33,250 nt of DNA from an uncultured Kiritimatiellota bacterium (GCA_944391065.1 CALXSH010000018.1:1-33250), one strand, 5' to 3'. Counted from the first letter of the stretch, positions 24,765 to 32,816 are shown. Program-made: numbers and translations. The notes: generated by a model from the letters alone, not told the origin.

Positions 24765-27700
24765 TCAGCATGAGCGGTGTACTGGACGTGCCTGTCCTTG
24801 AAGTAGCCCTTTACACGCTCGGGGGGATTTGATCATCTGCATATGGGATTCGGCTTTTTCCTGCAGCTTTTCACGCGGCCTTCGCGGCGGACGTCCATTC
24901 TGACGGGCCAGTAGTTGGGTGTGGTGCCGACGGCGATGCCGGTGATCCGGCGGTATTCTTCGCGGAGCTTTGGGAAGATGTTGCGGAGGAATCCGGAGAC
25001 TTCGGCGACGAGGTTGATGGCGGATAGGGTGCGCACGGCGGCCTCGACGGTCTGGCGCTCGGCGTCGGAGGCGATGAGGGGGTCGTCGGCATTGGGGTGG
25101 CGGTCGACTTCTTCGAGGTTTTTCATGGCTTCCTCGCGGGCCTTCATCCGGATGCGTGTGCGGCGCTCGGCTTCTTCTTTGGTCAGCGTGTCGGGGTAGG
25201 TGACGAGGATGGTCTCTTCGATGTCGCAGCCGAGGCCGAATTCGAGGGAGCGGAGGGAGTAGCCGGTGATGGCTTCGGCTTCTTTTTTGTGTTCGCGGGC
25301 GATGGCGAGGGATTCGCGGGCAAGCTGTCGGGCGGCGTTTGTGCCGGCTTCGGCGCCGAGGCGGTAGGCTTCCTGCTGGGCTTGGTCGAAGTCGCTTCTG
25401 TAGAGCTCGGCGATTTTGCCGGCGGCTTTGTCGGAGCCGTCTTTGTAGGCGTCGAAGCTGTTTTGCATGTCGCGGTATAGGGCGTTGGCCTGAGTGGCTA
25501 TTTTGTCTGCTTCTTTGTGCAGGACTTTGGCGCCGAAGTCGGCGTAGGCGCGCTTTACGTCGGCGGCTTGGATTTCCTGGCCGGTGCGTGCGGCTTCGAA
25601 GGCGAGTGCCCAGCGGATGGTGATGCCGTTGGCGATTTCTGCGGCGGCGGGGTTGCGGCCGAAGTAGAGGTTGTTGAGCATGATGGGGTTTGCTCCGGGC
25701 GGCGGTGTGGCGGCGACGGAGAGGCGGGGGGGAGTCGGCGGGCGGCGTGGGCGGCGCGAAGGTTATAGGCGTTCGTTTCGCAGGTGTTCCGGCGATTTTG
25801 CTGTTGACGGCGTCAATGAGAGTTGATACCTTGTCGACGGCGTCAGGGTCGAGCTTCCGTTCTGGACTGGCAATGGAAGCATGTATTCCCCTGGCGCCAA
25901 CTTTTTCAAGGGATATTGATTCGACCGAGTAGATCGTGGACGGCGTCTCAGTGGGGTATGATTTGACGGTTATCTTGGCGATATAACCGGTCCCGTTGAA
26001 GACCAGTCCGGCTGCGTATTTTCTGTAAGCTATGATGTCCGGGCTTCCGTTTCTTGGCGGCTCGTCGTAAATGAATGTCGCTATCTCGCATAGCCTGTCA
26101 ATTGAAGAAACTGCGGCCCAGTGGGCTCCACGGTCATCGGATTTTTCTTCGGCTGCTTTGCTGTAGAGTTTTTTTGACTGGCCGGAGAATCTGAGGACGT
26201 CTCCCTCCTGTGTGACAATTACTTTGTGAGATTTGATGAGTTGCGACAGGGTCTCCTTCGCATCAAGCATCTGTTCCCTTACTGTTTTTGACGTCAGGAC
26301 GGTGTGGATGGGCATGGCTGTGGTGACGCCGGAGATGGAGTATCGGATGTCGGGTTCGGCGGCGTTGAAGCGCTGTGAGGGGAGGATGACGCGGCCTTGG
26401 CCGTCGTAGGTGACGGGGTCGAGGGATTTGACTTGGTCGGGGCCGAAGACGACGTAGACGTCGGTATGGCCGACGTCGGTGCCGGGGCCCATGGGGTCGT
26501 ATACGTTTCGGATGATGGCGCCGTCGTATCCGCTGTCCATGGCGTATTTTCCGAAGGCTTCGACGGAGGGCTCGTAGAGGTCGGCGTAGGGTGCGAATTC
26601 GTCTCGGATTTCTTCCGGGATCGGGATTTCGTTGAATTCGTTCTGCTGCGCATCGACGATGAGCGGATTGTCCATGCTTATTGCGACGTCGTAGATGCCG
26701 CTTCTGCGGGTCTGGTATCCGTCGAAGTATTCGCCTCCGGATTCGGTTGCGAGTAGGCTTGCGGCGGTCTGTCTGTCGCTTGCAAAGTACATCAGGCCAA
26801 GTCCGCCTTCGTCTTTTGACGGGTCGAAGACGGTGAAGCCGAAGTTATTGGTGCCGTGGTAGGCCTTTAGTGTGTAGCCGTTGGCCTGCGCAGCCTGCCA
26901 GACGATGCGCTCGAGTGTGGCGCGGTCTCCGTCGGCGAGTGCCTGTGCGTAGGCTGCGTCGTCGGCGAGGGTGACGGGTGCTGCGGGGTTTGCGGCGACG
27001 GAGAGGCGGGGGGTGGTGTCGGGGACGGTTTCGTAGCGTTCGGTTTCGGGGTTGTAGGTCATGACGGCGTCGACGCGGGTGTTCTGGTCGGAGAAGGCGA
27101 CGTAGTTCCAGCCTTTGCGGCCGTCACGGTTGGCGGGGTTTTTGACGGATGCCGCGGGGTATTTGATGCCGTCGATGCCGGAGGCATAGAGGAGTTCGGA
27201 TGTGCCTTTGGGGGTGCTGCCGATATTTTTGGCCAGGTCGCCGTAGAGCTGTTGGCCGGTGGGGTTTTCGGCCGTAACGGGGAAGGTGACCGGCTTGCCG
27301 TCCGGTCGGGTGCCTTCGCGGAGGAGGAGCTGATTTTGGTCTGTGAGGATGAGTTTTCCTTTGTATCCGTATTTGCCGAGGAGTTCTTCGGAGCGGTCTG
27401 CAATTCTGCGGAGCTGTTCGCGGGGGACGGGTTCGTACCAGCTCAGGAGGCGGCTTTCGTCGCCTTCGGGTCGGTCGGTGAACCAGGTCTGGACCATGAC
27501 GGAGGGGGCTGAGGCGCCTTCGGATCTGGTGATGCTTTCGATGTATCGGTCGGCGTAGCTTTTGGCGATGCCGAATCTGTCGGTGGCGTAGAGGCCCCAT
27601 CCGAAGATCTGCCGGCCCTCTCCGGTGCCGATGAACTGTGTGCCGGCGGCGCGGTAGGGGACGCGGGCGCCGGTGTAGAGGGGGGAGACGGAGAGGCGGG

Positions 27701-30700
27701 GCGCGGGGTCTTGGGCGTCGATGAAGGCGGTGGTGGGTTCGCCGTTGGCGTCGAGGGTTTGGGCAATGGGGCGGAGATTGCGCTTGATTTTCTCTATCTG
27801 ATTGTGTACATTGTTCAGCGTATTGGTGTCGGCGTCGTTTCGGACGTAAAGCCACGGGGGGTCGCTTTGGCGACTTTGCATCGAGGCAGTCGGCACCAAT
27901 TTCCATCCAGACACGACAATTTGCCTGTCATCGGATGTCTCAAGCGTAGCGACGACTGAAATGCCGTTTATACGCTTTCTGATTTCAATGGCTCTATTTC
28001 CCTTGACTCTGTCTTTATCCTCAGAGCGCCTGATGGCATCGCAGTTGTTCATGACGTAGGGGATAGTCGCAATGTCTTCTGTTGTCATTGCGATTTGGCC
28101 GCGACTCCTTTCATATCCAGTTTCACCGTGGTGCGATTTGATGTGTCGAGCCGTGTCCGAGGTTATTGTAAATTCTTCTATGGTGTTTCCAAGAAGCTGT
28201 TCGAGTGCGGCGTTCAGGCGCTCGGAGGGTCTGAACCTGAAGGTTTCTTTTGCGGTGGGGTCGTTCCATGCGCGGTCTGCGAGGCGCCAGAGTGCGGCGG
28301 CCTGCCAGTCGCCGTAGTCTTCGAGGAATGCGGGGGTGTGGGCGCGGAGCCATTGGTCCGCGGTGAGTGAGGTCTGTTTTCCGTTCGGGGCTCTGAGGTA
28401 TCCGCGCTTCTGTTTGCCGCGTTCGTCGTGGTAGGTTTTCCAAACGTGCTGTTTCTGCTCTTCGATGCGGGCTTCGGTGAGCATGGCGTCGGCGCGCTCG
28501 GGGGGTGTGGCGGTGACGGAGAGTCGGTCGGCGGCGCTGAGGGCTTCGATTTCGGCGATGCGTGCGTCGCGGCCGGCTACGGCGGCTTTTGCGTCTCGGA
28601 TGGCGTCGGCCATGAGGCGGTCTTCTTCGCGGCGGATCATGTTGGCGAGGGTGGAGGCGTCGTCGCGGACGGCCTGCGAGACCTGCGCCTGGGTGGGCTT
28701 CTTGCCGGAGCGGACGGCCTCCTCGGCGACGGCGAACTCGGCGATGGCGCGGTCGGAGAGCTCGGCGGCCTCGGGCGAGCGGCCGTAGTAGAGGGCGGAG
28801 ACCTCGAGCCTGCGGCGGGCCTCGTCGAAGGCCGCCTGCGGGTTGACATTCGCGCGCGGTTGTGCGATAGTATTGGTGTTGCCTTGGTTATCCGAGGTAA
28901 AGGCGCTCTCTCCGGAGGTTTGAATGGAGCGGTTTAGCTCTTCCTGCGGGCCAAAGGGGGCGCCTGTTCTTTTCCCAGAGTGCCACTTTTCGAGCAGCGC
29001 TTTTTTTGTTTCCCCTGCGAGTGGCAGCGCGTCAATCCGGATGTCATCCAGATAAAGCAATCCGCCTGCGTTTGCTTTGTTGATATACGCGCTCTCCCCG
29101 GCGACATCCCTTGAATAGGCGCTTGCAAGATAGGCGTTCGTCCCATCTTTCGCTTGACGCACGTAGAGCATCACGGGAGCCAATCTCCCCGTGCCATCAT
29201 CTGCAAGTTGGTCGGTGAGAATCGTCCATTCCTCGTTTTGGATAAGGATGGCGACGGGTCTACTGTAATGCTCAGGCAGTTCAGCAAACGCGGAGGCATC
29301 GATGTGATGCTCCTTTTTTATCTTTCGCAGAATGTCTGCGATAGTAAACAGTCTTCCTTTTTGGAATCCATAGTCTAACCAGAACGGGGGAATGTCTGTG
29401 AGCTCCACGATGTCGCGTTTGCCGATTGGATTCGTCCCTTCACCTTCCATCTGCGCTCTGTCGACACGCTTGCGCAGTGCGCTCTTGGCGTAAGTGAATG
29501 GCTCGTTGGCGTGCGGGCCGGCCGCCGTCACCTCACGGCGCGGGGCCGGGGCCTTGGCGACCTGCTCGCGGGCGAGGGCGTCCAGCGTGGCCTGGCGCGC
29601 GGCGGCGCGGGAGGCCTGGAGTTTGCCCCACGCCTCGGAGACCTCGAGCCTGCGGCGGGCGTTGTCGAAGGCCGTCTGCGGATTGACTTCCGCGCCGGAT
29701 TGTGGGACAGTAACGGTGTCGAGGGGGTCTGGGTTAGCCGCGGTTTCGCCCGTCGCACCAGCGCCGCCGGGCAGCTCCCTCGACAACCTCTTTTCATCCC
29801 CAAACTCAACATCGTAAGTCCGATTGCCATTTCTATCCTCGAGGACAGAAATGTATGCGACATAATCCTTTCCATCAAAGGAAAGTCTGTGTGCCATATT
29901 GATGAAGGTCTTGTCTCCGTCCACACCTCTGTTGTATGGGATGGCCTCCCGAAGGAGCGTGTCGAGGTGCGGGATGGCGAGAATCTTCAGAGGCCCGGTT
30001 CCGTGCGAAACAATGGAGCGGATAGAGGAGCGCGATGTTTCAATGTCACCGATGAAAGGATTGGCGTTCACGCGAGAGACTTGGCCATTCATGGCCCACT
30101 GGATGATGCGCTGCCGATAGCCGGGCTCGCGCGCCTTGTACGCGGCAAGTAAGCCCACGACCTCGCCATCGGCAGGCGTGGCGACGGGGATGGCACGCGT
30201 GGCGCGGATACGGCGCAACTTCTCCGCGTTGTCCCAGTTCGCCCCATCCTGCCCTGCGTTGGGGAGGCTGGAAGCTTGCATGCGCGCGACCTCGGCGGCC
30301 TTGGCGGCCTGCTCGCGGGCGAGGGCGTCCAGCGTGGCCTGGCGTTGCGCGGCGCGGGCGGCCTGCAGGTTGCCCCACGCCTCGGAGACGGCGGAGGCGT
30401 GCGTCTCCAGCGTGTCGGCGAGGGCGACGGCGAATTGGCGGCCTCGGGACGCGGCGTCGCGGCGGGCGCCGAGGAGGCGCGTGTCGCCGGAGAGCTCGGT
30501 CACGTTCCCCTCGCGGTCGACCACCGGGAGGACGTCGCCGCCGGCCAGCCAGTCCATGAAGGCCCCCGCGGCGCGGCGGAGAAGACCCCGCACGCCCTTG
30601 TCGGGAAGGGCGCGAAGCACTTCGCCGGCCACGGCGTCGAGCGCCTCCATGCCCAGGCCGGACTCCTCGGCGAGGCGGGTCGCGGCGGCCTCCTCGTCGA

Positions 30701-32702
30701 AGAGCTCGCCGGCGGCCTTGGGGTCGCCGAAGACCTGCCGGGCCTGCTTGACGAGGTCGCCGTCGGCGGTCAGCACGCCGCCGTCGCGCAGGAGGCGGGT
30801 GATGGCGTGGAGGGTCTCGTGGGCGAGGGAGCGGTTGGTGGCGACGGCCTCGCCGGAGAGGCCGCCCTGCGCCAGCAGGATGAGGCCACCCACGGGGAGC
30901 GTGTCGCGCTCGACCGCGCCCGTCTCGGGGTTTGTGCGCGAGACGATGACGGAGAGGCCCGGGCGGACGGCGAAGAGGCCGGACGAGGCGAGTCGGTGCT
31001 TTTGGGTGAGGCCCTGGCGGAAGGCGGCGTCGGCCTGCCACTTGGCGACGAAGGCGTCCTTGCCCATCTTGGCGACCTCGGCGTCAATCTTGACGAGGGA
31101 CTCCCACGCGGAGGAGGCGGAAGCGGCGGTGTCGTCGAGGGAGACCTCCGCCTCGGTGGCGGCGCGCAGGCCGAGGTCGAAGGTCTTGCCGCCGACCTTC
31201 AGGCGCACGAGGAAGCCGCCGCGCGAGACGGCCTTGCCGTCTGGGTCGGTGTCGGCGAGCTTGGCCTGCGTGACGGTGGCGTCGAGGCCGAGGCCGCGGA
31301 GCATGTCTTGGATGGCCTTGGGGTCGCCCGAGAAGCGGGCGAGCGCGCGGGAACTCATGTCCACGAGCTCCTGCATGGCGAGGGTACGGTGGCGGTTGGC
31401 GAGGGTCTCCTCGGCCTTGAACATGGCGTGGGCGGTCTCGGCGGCGTTGCGGGAGCCGAGGGCCTCGGTGAGCATCGTCACGCGCGCGGCGTCGCCCCGC
31501 ACAGTGCGCCAGCTTTGGCGGAGCCCGGTGGCGTTGAGGCCTTTGGCCTCGATGAGCGGGAGGGTCTGCGCCCGGCCCACGCGCAGGTCGTGGAGGGCGA
31601 GCCCGGCGGAATAGGCGCGCGCCGGCTCTCGGACGGTACGTACGCCGCCGGCCAGGCCGACGGTCACGAGCATGGTGGGCAGGGACTGGACGAACTCCTC
31701 GCCGAAGCGGGCGAGCGCACGGGCGAGCGCGCCCTTGGCGTCCACGGACGCGTCGCCGGAGAGGCCGAGGGCGAGGTCCTGCGTCAGGCTGTCGGTCATG
31801 CCCTGCAAGCCCTCCTGCGCGCACTCCAGGAAGACGTCCGTGAGATAGGCCGAGCCCACGCGCTGCGCGGCGCTGAGCAACGCCGCCGAGCCCACGCGCC
31901 TGACGGCGCCCTGCGCGAAGGAACGGGAGAAGGCCGCCGCGGCGTTGCGCTTGGCCACGGAGAGGAGGGCGCTGTCGGCGAGGCCCGCCAGCTGGCTCCA
32001 TTGGATTTGGTCGATGGCGCCCTGCACGGCGCCGGAGGCCAGGCCGAGGAGACTCGCGGCGAAGGGGTCCGCGCCGCGCTCCAACGCGGCTTGGCGCGTG
32101 TCCTCGGCGTAGCCCAGCGCGAGGAAGGCGGCCGAGCCGTAGACGGAGGCGCCGCCGGTGGCGGGCGCGAGGGCGGCGCCGGCGGAGGTCACGGCGAAGA
32201 TGGGGAGCTGCTCGATGGTGCCGAGGATGCCCTCGGTGAGGATGCCGTAGTCGCCGTAGGTCATGCGTCGGGTGGAGGCGATGAGTATGGCCTCGGCCTT
32301 GGCCTGCTCCTTCTTGCCGGCGGCCCACTTGCCGTAGTCGAAGTCGCGCCCCGTGAGCCACGCGCCGATGGGCGTGGAGACGTCGCCCGCCAGCGAGCCG
32401 AGGTAACGGAAGGGGTTGCCGAAGGTGCGGTCGGCGCTCGTGGCGAGGCGCGTCCAGAGGTCGGCCCAGAACTGCGGGCCCTTGACCTCGCCGCGGGCCA
32501 TCGAGAGGAGCGGGAGGATGTTCTGCCGCTCCTTGTCGGAGAGGCTCTCGTAGAGGGCGCGGTTGGAGACGTTCTCCCAGTGCCCTTGCTCCATCTCCCA
32601 GGCGAATTGTTTGCGCACCGTGTCGCCGAGGGCCTCGCCGGCGCGCTTGCGGTGCGGGTTGTCCGCGCTCCACTCCCCCGACGGCCGGGTGTTGTCCTCC
32701 AC
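24765..32702 (-). CDS. giant polyvalent protein: metallopeptidase, MuF_C, nuclease and ADP-ribosyltransferase-like modules
   Basis: A phage/conjugative-element-type polyvalent protein, a class delivered with invading DNA or used in conflict. Numbering is from GTG 32702. Modules in order: Ala/Gly-rich hydrophobic region (about 150-330), HExxH zincin (628-632), linker, LPD3-like (about 881-976), linker, MuF_C-like (about 1071-1246), helical linker, PBECR-like nuclease (about 1488-1618), ART-like (about 1671-1891), second ART-like (about 1940-2125), LPD3-like (about 2129-2311). Beyond about residue 2324 this frame turns to Arg/Pro/His-rich nonsense, because the true C-terminus continues in another frame (24833-25725) after a run of seven C. 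The real start is unclear: GTG 32702 has no ribosome binding site and coding-like sequence extends upstream. No phage structural, integrase or conjugation gene accompanies it. Confidence 0.8.
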   Translation of the reverse strand: MEDNTRPSGEWSADNPHRKRAGEALGDTVRKQFAWEMEQGHWENVSNRALYESLSDKERQNILPLLSMARGEVKGPQFWADLWTRLATSADRTFGNPFRYLGSLAGDVSTPIGAWLTGRDFDYGKWAAGKKEQAKAEAILIASTRRMTYGDYGILTEGILGTIEQLPIFAVTSAGAALAPATGGASVYGSAAFLALGYAEDTRQAALERGADPFAASLLGLASGAVQGAIDQIQWSQLAGLADSALLSVAKRNAAAAFSRSFAQGAVRRVGSAALLSAAQRVGSAYLTDVFLECAQEGLQGMTDSLTQDLALGLSGDASVDAKGALARALARFGEEFVQSLPTMLVTVGLAGGVRTVREPARAYSAGLALHDLRVGRAQTLPLIEAKGLNATGLRQSWRTVRGDAARVTMLTEALGSRNAAETAHAMFKAEETLANRHRTLAMQELVDMSSRALARFSGDPKAIQDMLRGLGLDATVTQAKLADTDPDGKAVSRGGFLVRLKVGGKTFDLGLRAATEAEVSLDDTAASASSAWESLVKIDAEVAKMGKDAFVAKWQADAAFRQGLTQKHRLASSGLFAVRPGLSVIVSRTNPETGAVERDTLPVGGLILLAQGGLSGEAVATNRSLAHETLHAITRLLRDGGVLTADGDLVKQARQVFGDPKAAGELFDEEAAATRLAEESGLGMEALDAVAGEVLRALPDKGVRGLLRRAAGAFMDWLAGGDVLPVVDREGNVTELSGDTRLLGARRDAASRGRQFAVALADTLETHASAVSEAWGNLQAARAAQRQATLDALAREQAAKAAEVARMQASSLPNAGQDGANWDNAEKLRRIRATRAIPVATPADGEVVGLLAAYKAREPGYRQRIIQWAMNGQVSRVNANPFIGDIETSRSSIRSIVSHGTGPLKILAIPHLDTLLREAIPYNRGVDGDKTFINMAHRLSFDGKDYVAYISVLEDRNGNRTYDVEFGDEKRLSRELPGGAGATGETAANPDPLDTVTVPQSGAEVNPQTAFDNARRRLEVSEAWGKLQASRAAARQATLDALAREQVAKAPAPRREVTAAGPHANEPFTYAKSALRKRVDRAQMEGEGTNPIGKRDIVELTDIPPFWLDYGFQKGRLFTIADILRKIKKEHHIDASAFAELPEHYSRPVAILIQNEEWTILTDQLADDGTGRLAPVMLYVRQAKDGTNAYLASAYSRDVAGESAYINKANAGGLLYLDDIRIDALPLAGETKKALLEKWHSGKRTGAPFGPQEELNRSIQTSGESAFTSDNQGNTNTIAQPRANVNPQAAFDEARRRLEVSALYYGRSPEAAELSDRAIAEFAVAEEAVRSGKKPTQAQVSQAVRDDASTLANMIRREEDRLMADAIRDAKAAVAGRDARIAEIEALSAADRLSVTATPPERADAMLTEARIEEQKQHVWKTYHDERGKQKRGYLRAPNGKQTSLTADQWLRAHTPAFLEDYGDWQAAALWRLADRAWNDPTAKETFRFRPSERLNAALEQLLGNTIEEFTITSDTARHIKSHHGETGYERSRGQIAMTTEDIATIPYVMNNCDAIRRSEDKDRVKGNRAIEIRKRINGISVVATLETSDDRQIVVSGWKLVPTASMQSRQSDPPWLYVRNDADTNTLNNVHNQIEKIKRNLRPIAQTLDANGEPTTAFIDAQDPAPRLSVSPLYTGARVPYRAAGTQFIGTGEGRQIFGWGLYATDRFGIAKSYADRYIESITRSEGASAPSVMVQTWFTDRPEGDESRLLSWYEPVPREQLRRIADRSEELLGKYGYKGKLILTDQNQLLLREGTRPDGKPVTFPVTAENPTGQQLYGDLAKNIGSTPKGTSELLYASGIDGIKYPAASVKNPANRDGRKGWNYVAFSDQNTRVDAVMTYNPETERYETVPDTTPRLSVAANPAAPVTLADDAAYAQALADGDRATLERIVWQAAQANGYTLKAYHGTNNFGFTVFDPSKDEGGLGLMYFASDRQTAASLLATESGGEYFDGYQTRRSGIYDVAISMDNPLIVDAQQNEFNEIPIPEEIRDEFAPYADLYEPSVEAFGKYAMDSGYDGAIIRNVYDPMGPGTDVGHTDVYVVFGPDQVKSLDPVTYDGQGRVILPSQRFNAAEPDIRYSISGVTTAMPIHTVLTSKTVREQMLDAKETLSQLIKSHKVIVTQEGDVLRFSGQSKKLYSKAAEEKSDDRGAHWAAVSSIDRLCEIATFIYDEPPRNGSPDIIAYRKYAAGLVFNGTGYIAKITVKSYPTETPSTIYSVESISLEKVGARGIHASIASPERKLDPDAVDKVSTLIDAVNSKIAGTPAKRTPITFAPPTPPADSPPPLRRRHTAARSKPHHAQQPLLRPQPRRRRNRQRHHHPLGTRLRSRTHRPGNPSRRRKARLRRLRRQSPAQRSRQNSHSGQRPIPRHAKQLRRLQRRLRQSRRQNRRALQKRLRPSPAGSLPPRRRSRHKRRPTACPRIPRHRPRTQKRSRSHHRLLPPLPRIRPRLRHRRDHPRHLPRHADQRRSRAPHTHPDEGPRGSHEKPRRSRPPPQCRRPPHRLRRRAPDRRGRRAHPIRHQPRRRSLRIPPQHLPKAPRRIPPDHRHRRRHHTQLLARQNGRPPRRPREKLQEKAESHMQMIKSPRACKGLLQGQARPVHRSC
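24833..25725 (-). pseudogene. frame-displaced C-terminal part of the polyvalent protein
   Basis: This frame reads RLSVAATPPPGANPIMLNNLYFGRNPAAAEIA and continues for about 280 helical residues to TGA at 24833. The opening repeats the linker seen elsewhere in the same protein (RLSV.. and ALYYGRSPEAAELS), so it is clearly the continuation of the long frame. Removing one C from the CCCCCCC run at 25726-25732 gives DSPRLSVAATPPP and joins the two. The late segment GTTPNYWPVRMD resembles an NYxPVR motif I associate with phage polyvalent proteins. The last dozen residues (RVKSCRKKPNPICR) look out of register, hinting at a further 3' lesion. Whether it is made separately from the internal ATG is unknown. 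Confidence 0.75.
25770..26318 (-). other. second LPD3-like module of the polyvalent protein
   Basis: Starts MPIHTVLTSKTVREQ and contains paired strands such as VIVTQEGDVLRFSG, YAAGLVFNGTGYIAKITVKS and IYSVESISLEKV. The strand pattern resembles the first LPD3-like module. The DNA is visibly more AT-rich than the scaffold. Weak assignment, based on pattern only. Confidence 0.4.
26335..26890 (-). other. ADP-ribosyltransferase-like module 2 (ART-PolyVal type)
   Basis: AYHGTNNFGFTVFDPS followed by LMYFASD, a strand region IYDVAISMDNPLIVDA, a YDGAIIRN turn, and the closing YVVFGPDQVKSLDPVTYDGQG..LPSQRFN..EPDIRYS. This His / Tyr / Gln-Val-Lys-Ser arrangement is characteristic of ART-PolyVal domains, which would transfer ADP-ribose from NAD to a target. 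The key His and Tyr are present, so activity is possible. The target is unknown. Confidence 0.7.
27030..27690 (-). other. ADP-ribosyltransferase-like module 1
   Basis: Begins LYTGARVPYRAAGTQFIGTGEGRQIFGWGLYATDRFGIAKSYADRY and ends LLYASGIDGIKYPAASV..NYVAFSDQNTRVDAVMTYN. The IGTGEG..FGWGLY core and GIDGI.YP..S..NYV.F ending form a module frequent in phage MuF-linked and conjugative polyvalent proteins, with an ART-like layout. Linkers ending in RLSV flank it on both sides. Confidence 0.6.
27850..28240 (-). other. barnase/EndoU/ColE5/RelE-like (PBECR-type) nuclease module
   Basis: ERLNAALEQLLGNTIEEFTITSDTARHIKSHHGE, then QIAMTTEDIATIPYVMNNCDAI and strands AIEIRKRINGISVVATLET and QIVVSGWKL. The ..HI..HHG......I.MT.EDI..IP.V..N.D.I pattern is that of phage PBECR domains, predicted RNA-cleaving toxins. 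The His residues expected in the active site are present. The DNA of this module is markedly AT-rich. Confidence 0.6.
28797..28880 (-). repeat. linker direct repeat B, copy 1
   Basis: About 84 bp matching 29637-29720 at roughly 84 percent by eye. It encodes the recurrent linker NPQAAFDEARRRLEVS. The two copies bracket the MuF_C-like module and linker A. Confidence 0.75.
28965..29490 (-). other. MuF C-terminal-like module
   Basis: Runs from AKSALRKRVDRAQMEGEG to DALPLAGETKKALLEKW. RDIVELTDIPPFWLDYG, a helix with KKEHHIDASAFAELPEHYSRPVAILI, then VMLYVRQAKDGTNAYLASAYSRD and AGGLLYLDD follow the layout of phage MuF_C domains, whose usual place is the C-terminus of head-morphogenesis MuF proteins as a toxin or effector. 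No MuF head domain is present here. Confidence 0.6.
29554..29642 (-). repeat. linker direct repeat A, copy 1
   Basis: An 89-bp unit matching 30301-30389 at about 91 percent by eye. It encodes a helical linker (EAWGKLQASRAAARQATLDALAREQ). The two copies bracket the first LPD3-like module. Confidence 0.8.
29637..29720 (-). repeat. linker direct repeat B, copy 2
   Basis: Second copy of the unit at 28797-28880, encoding NPQTAFDNARRRLEVS. It abuts linker A copy 1, giving a composite linker between the LPD3-like and MuF_C-like modules. Confidence 0.75.
29776..30060 (-). other. LPD3-like module 1
   Basis: PFIGDIETSRSSIRSIVSHGTGPLKILAIPHLDTLLREAIP, then HRLSFDGKDYVAYISVLEDRNGNRTYDVEF. The S.rSI...isHG.gplK..a...ld.ll..a opening and the paired strands fit the LPD3 family of large polyvalent protein-associated domains, which has no known activity. 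It is more AT-rich than the flanking linker DNA. Confidence 0.55.
30301..30389 (-). repeat. linker direct repeat A, copy 2
   Basis: Copy 2 of the 89-bp unit, encoding EAWGNLQAARAAQRQATLDALAREQ, placed between the metallopeptidase region and the first LPD3-like module. Confidence 0.8.
30540..30900 (-). other. zincin-like metallopeptidase module (HExxH)
   Basis: HETLHAI (His codons at 30821 and 30809) is a textbook HExxH zinc-protease motif set in LAHETLHAITRLLRDGG, preceded by the strand VGGLILLAQGG. A downstream acidic helix (FDEEAAATRLAEE) could supply the third ligand. Polyvalent proteins often carry such zincins, probably for self-processing or for cutting host proteins. Here it could release the downstream modules, which is inference. 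Confidence 0.65.
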
Positions 32703-32816
32703 GTCCAGCCCGGCGGTGCCGGCGTCGTAGGCGCGGAGGGCTTTGGCGGCTTGGCGTGCTTCTGCGCTGAAGGCGCGGCGCTCCTGTGCGATGAGGAAGT
32801 CGCGGCGTCAAATCAT
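32703..32816 (-). other. probable N-terminal extension of the polyvalent gene, interrupted by TGA
   Basis: Upstream of GTG 32702 the same frame reads RRDFLIAQERRAFSAEARQAAKALRAYDAG.., which looks like genuine helical protein. It is blocked by TGA at 32810-32808, and two codons before that, in frame, lies ATG at 32816. The arrangement is thus ATG-ATT-TGA-CGC-CGC-GAC. A single change of CGA to TGA would explain it. No clear ribosome binding site precedes either start. Confidence 0.5.

Noticed and set aside
24580..24771. 63-codon minus-strand frame in the gene-poor spacer
   Set aside because: No start signal or recognisable family; possibly remnant sequence.
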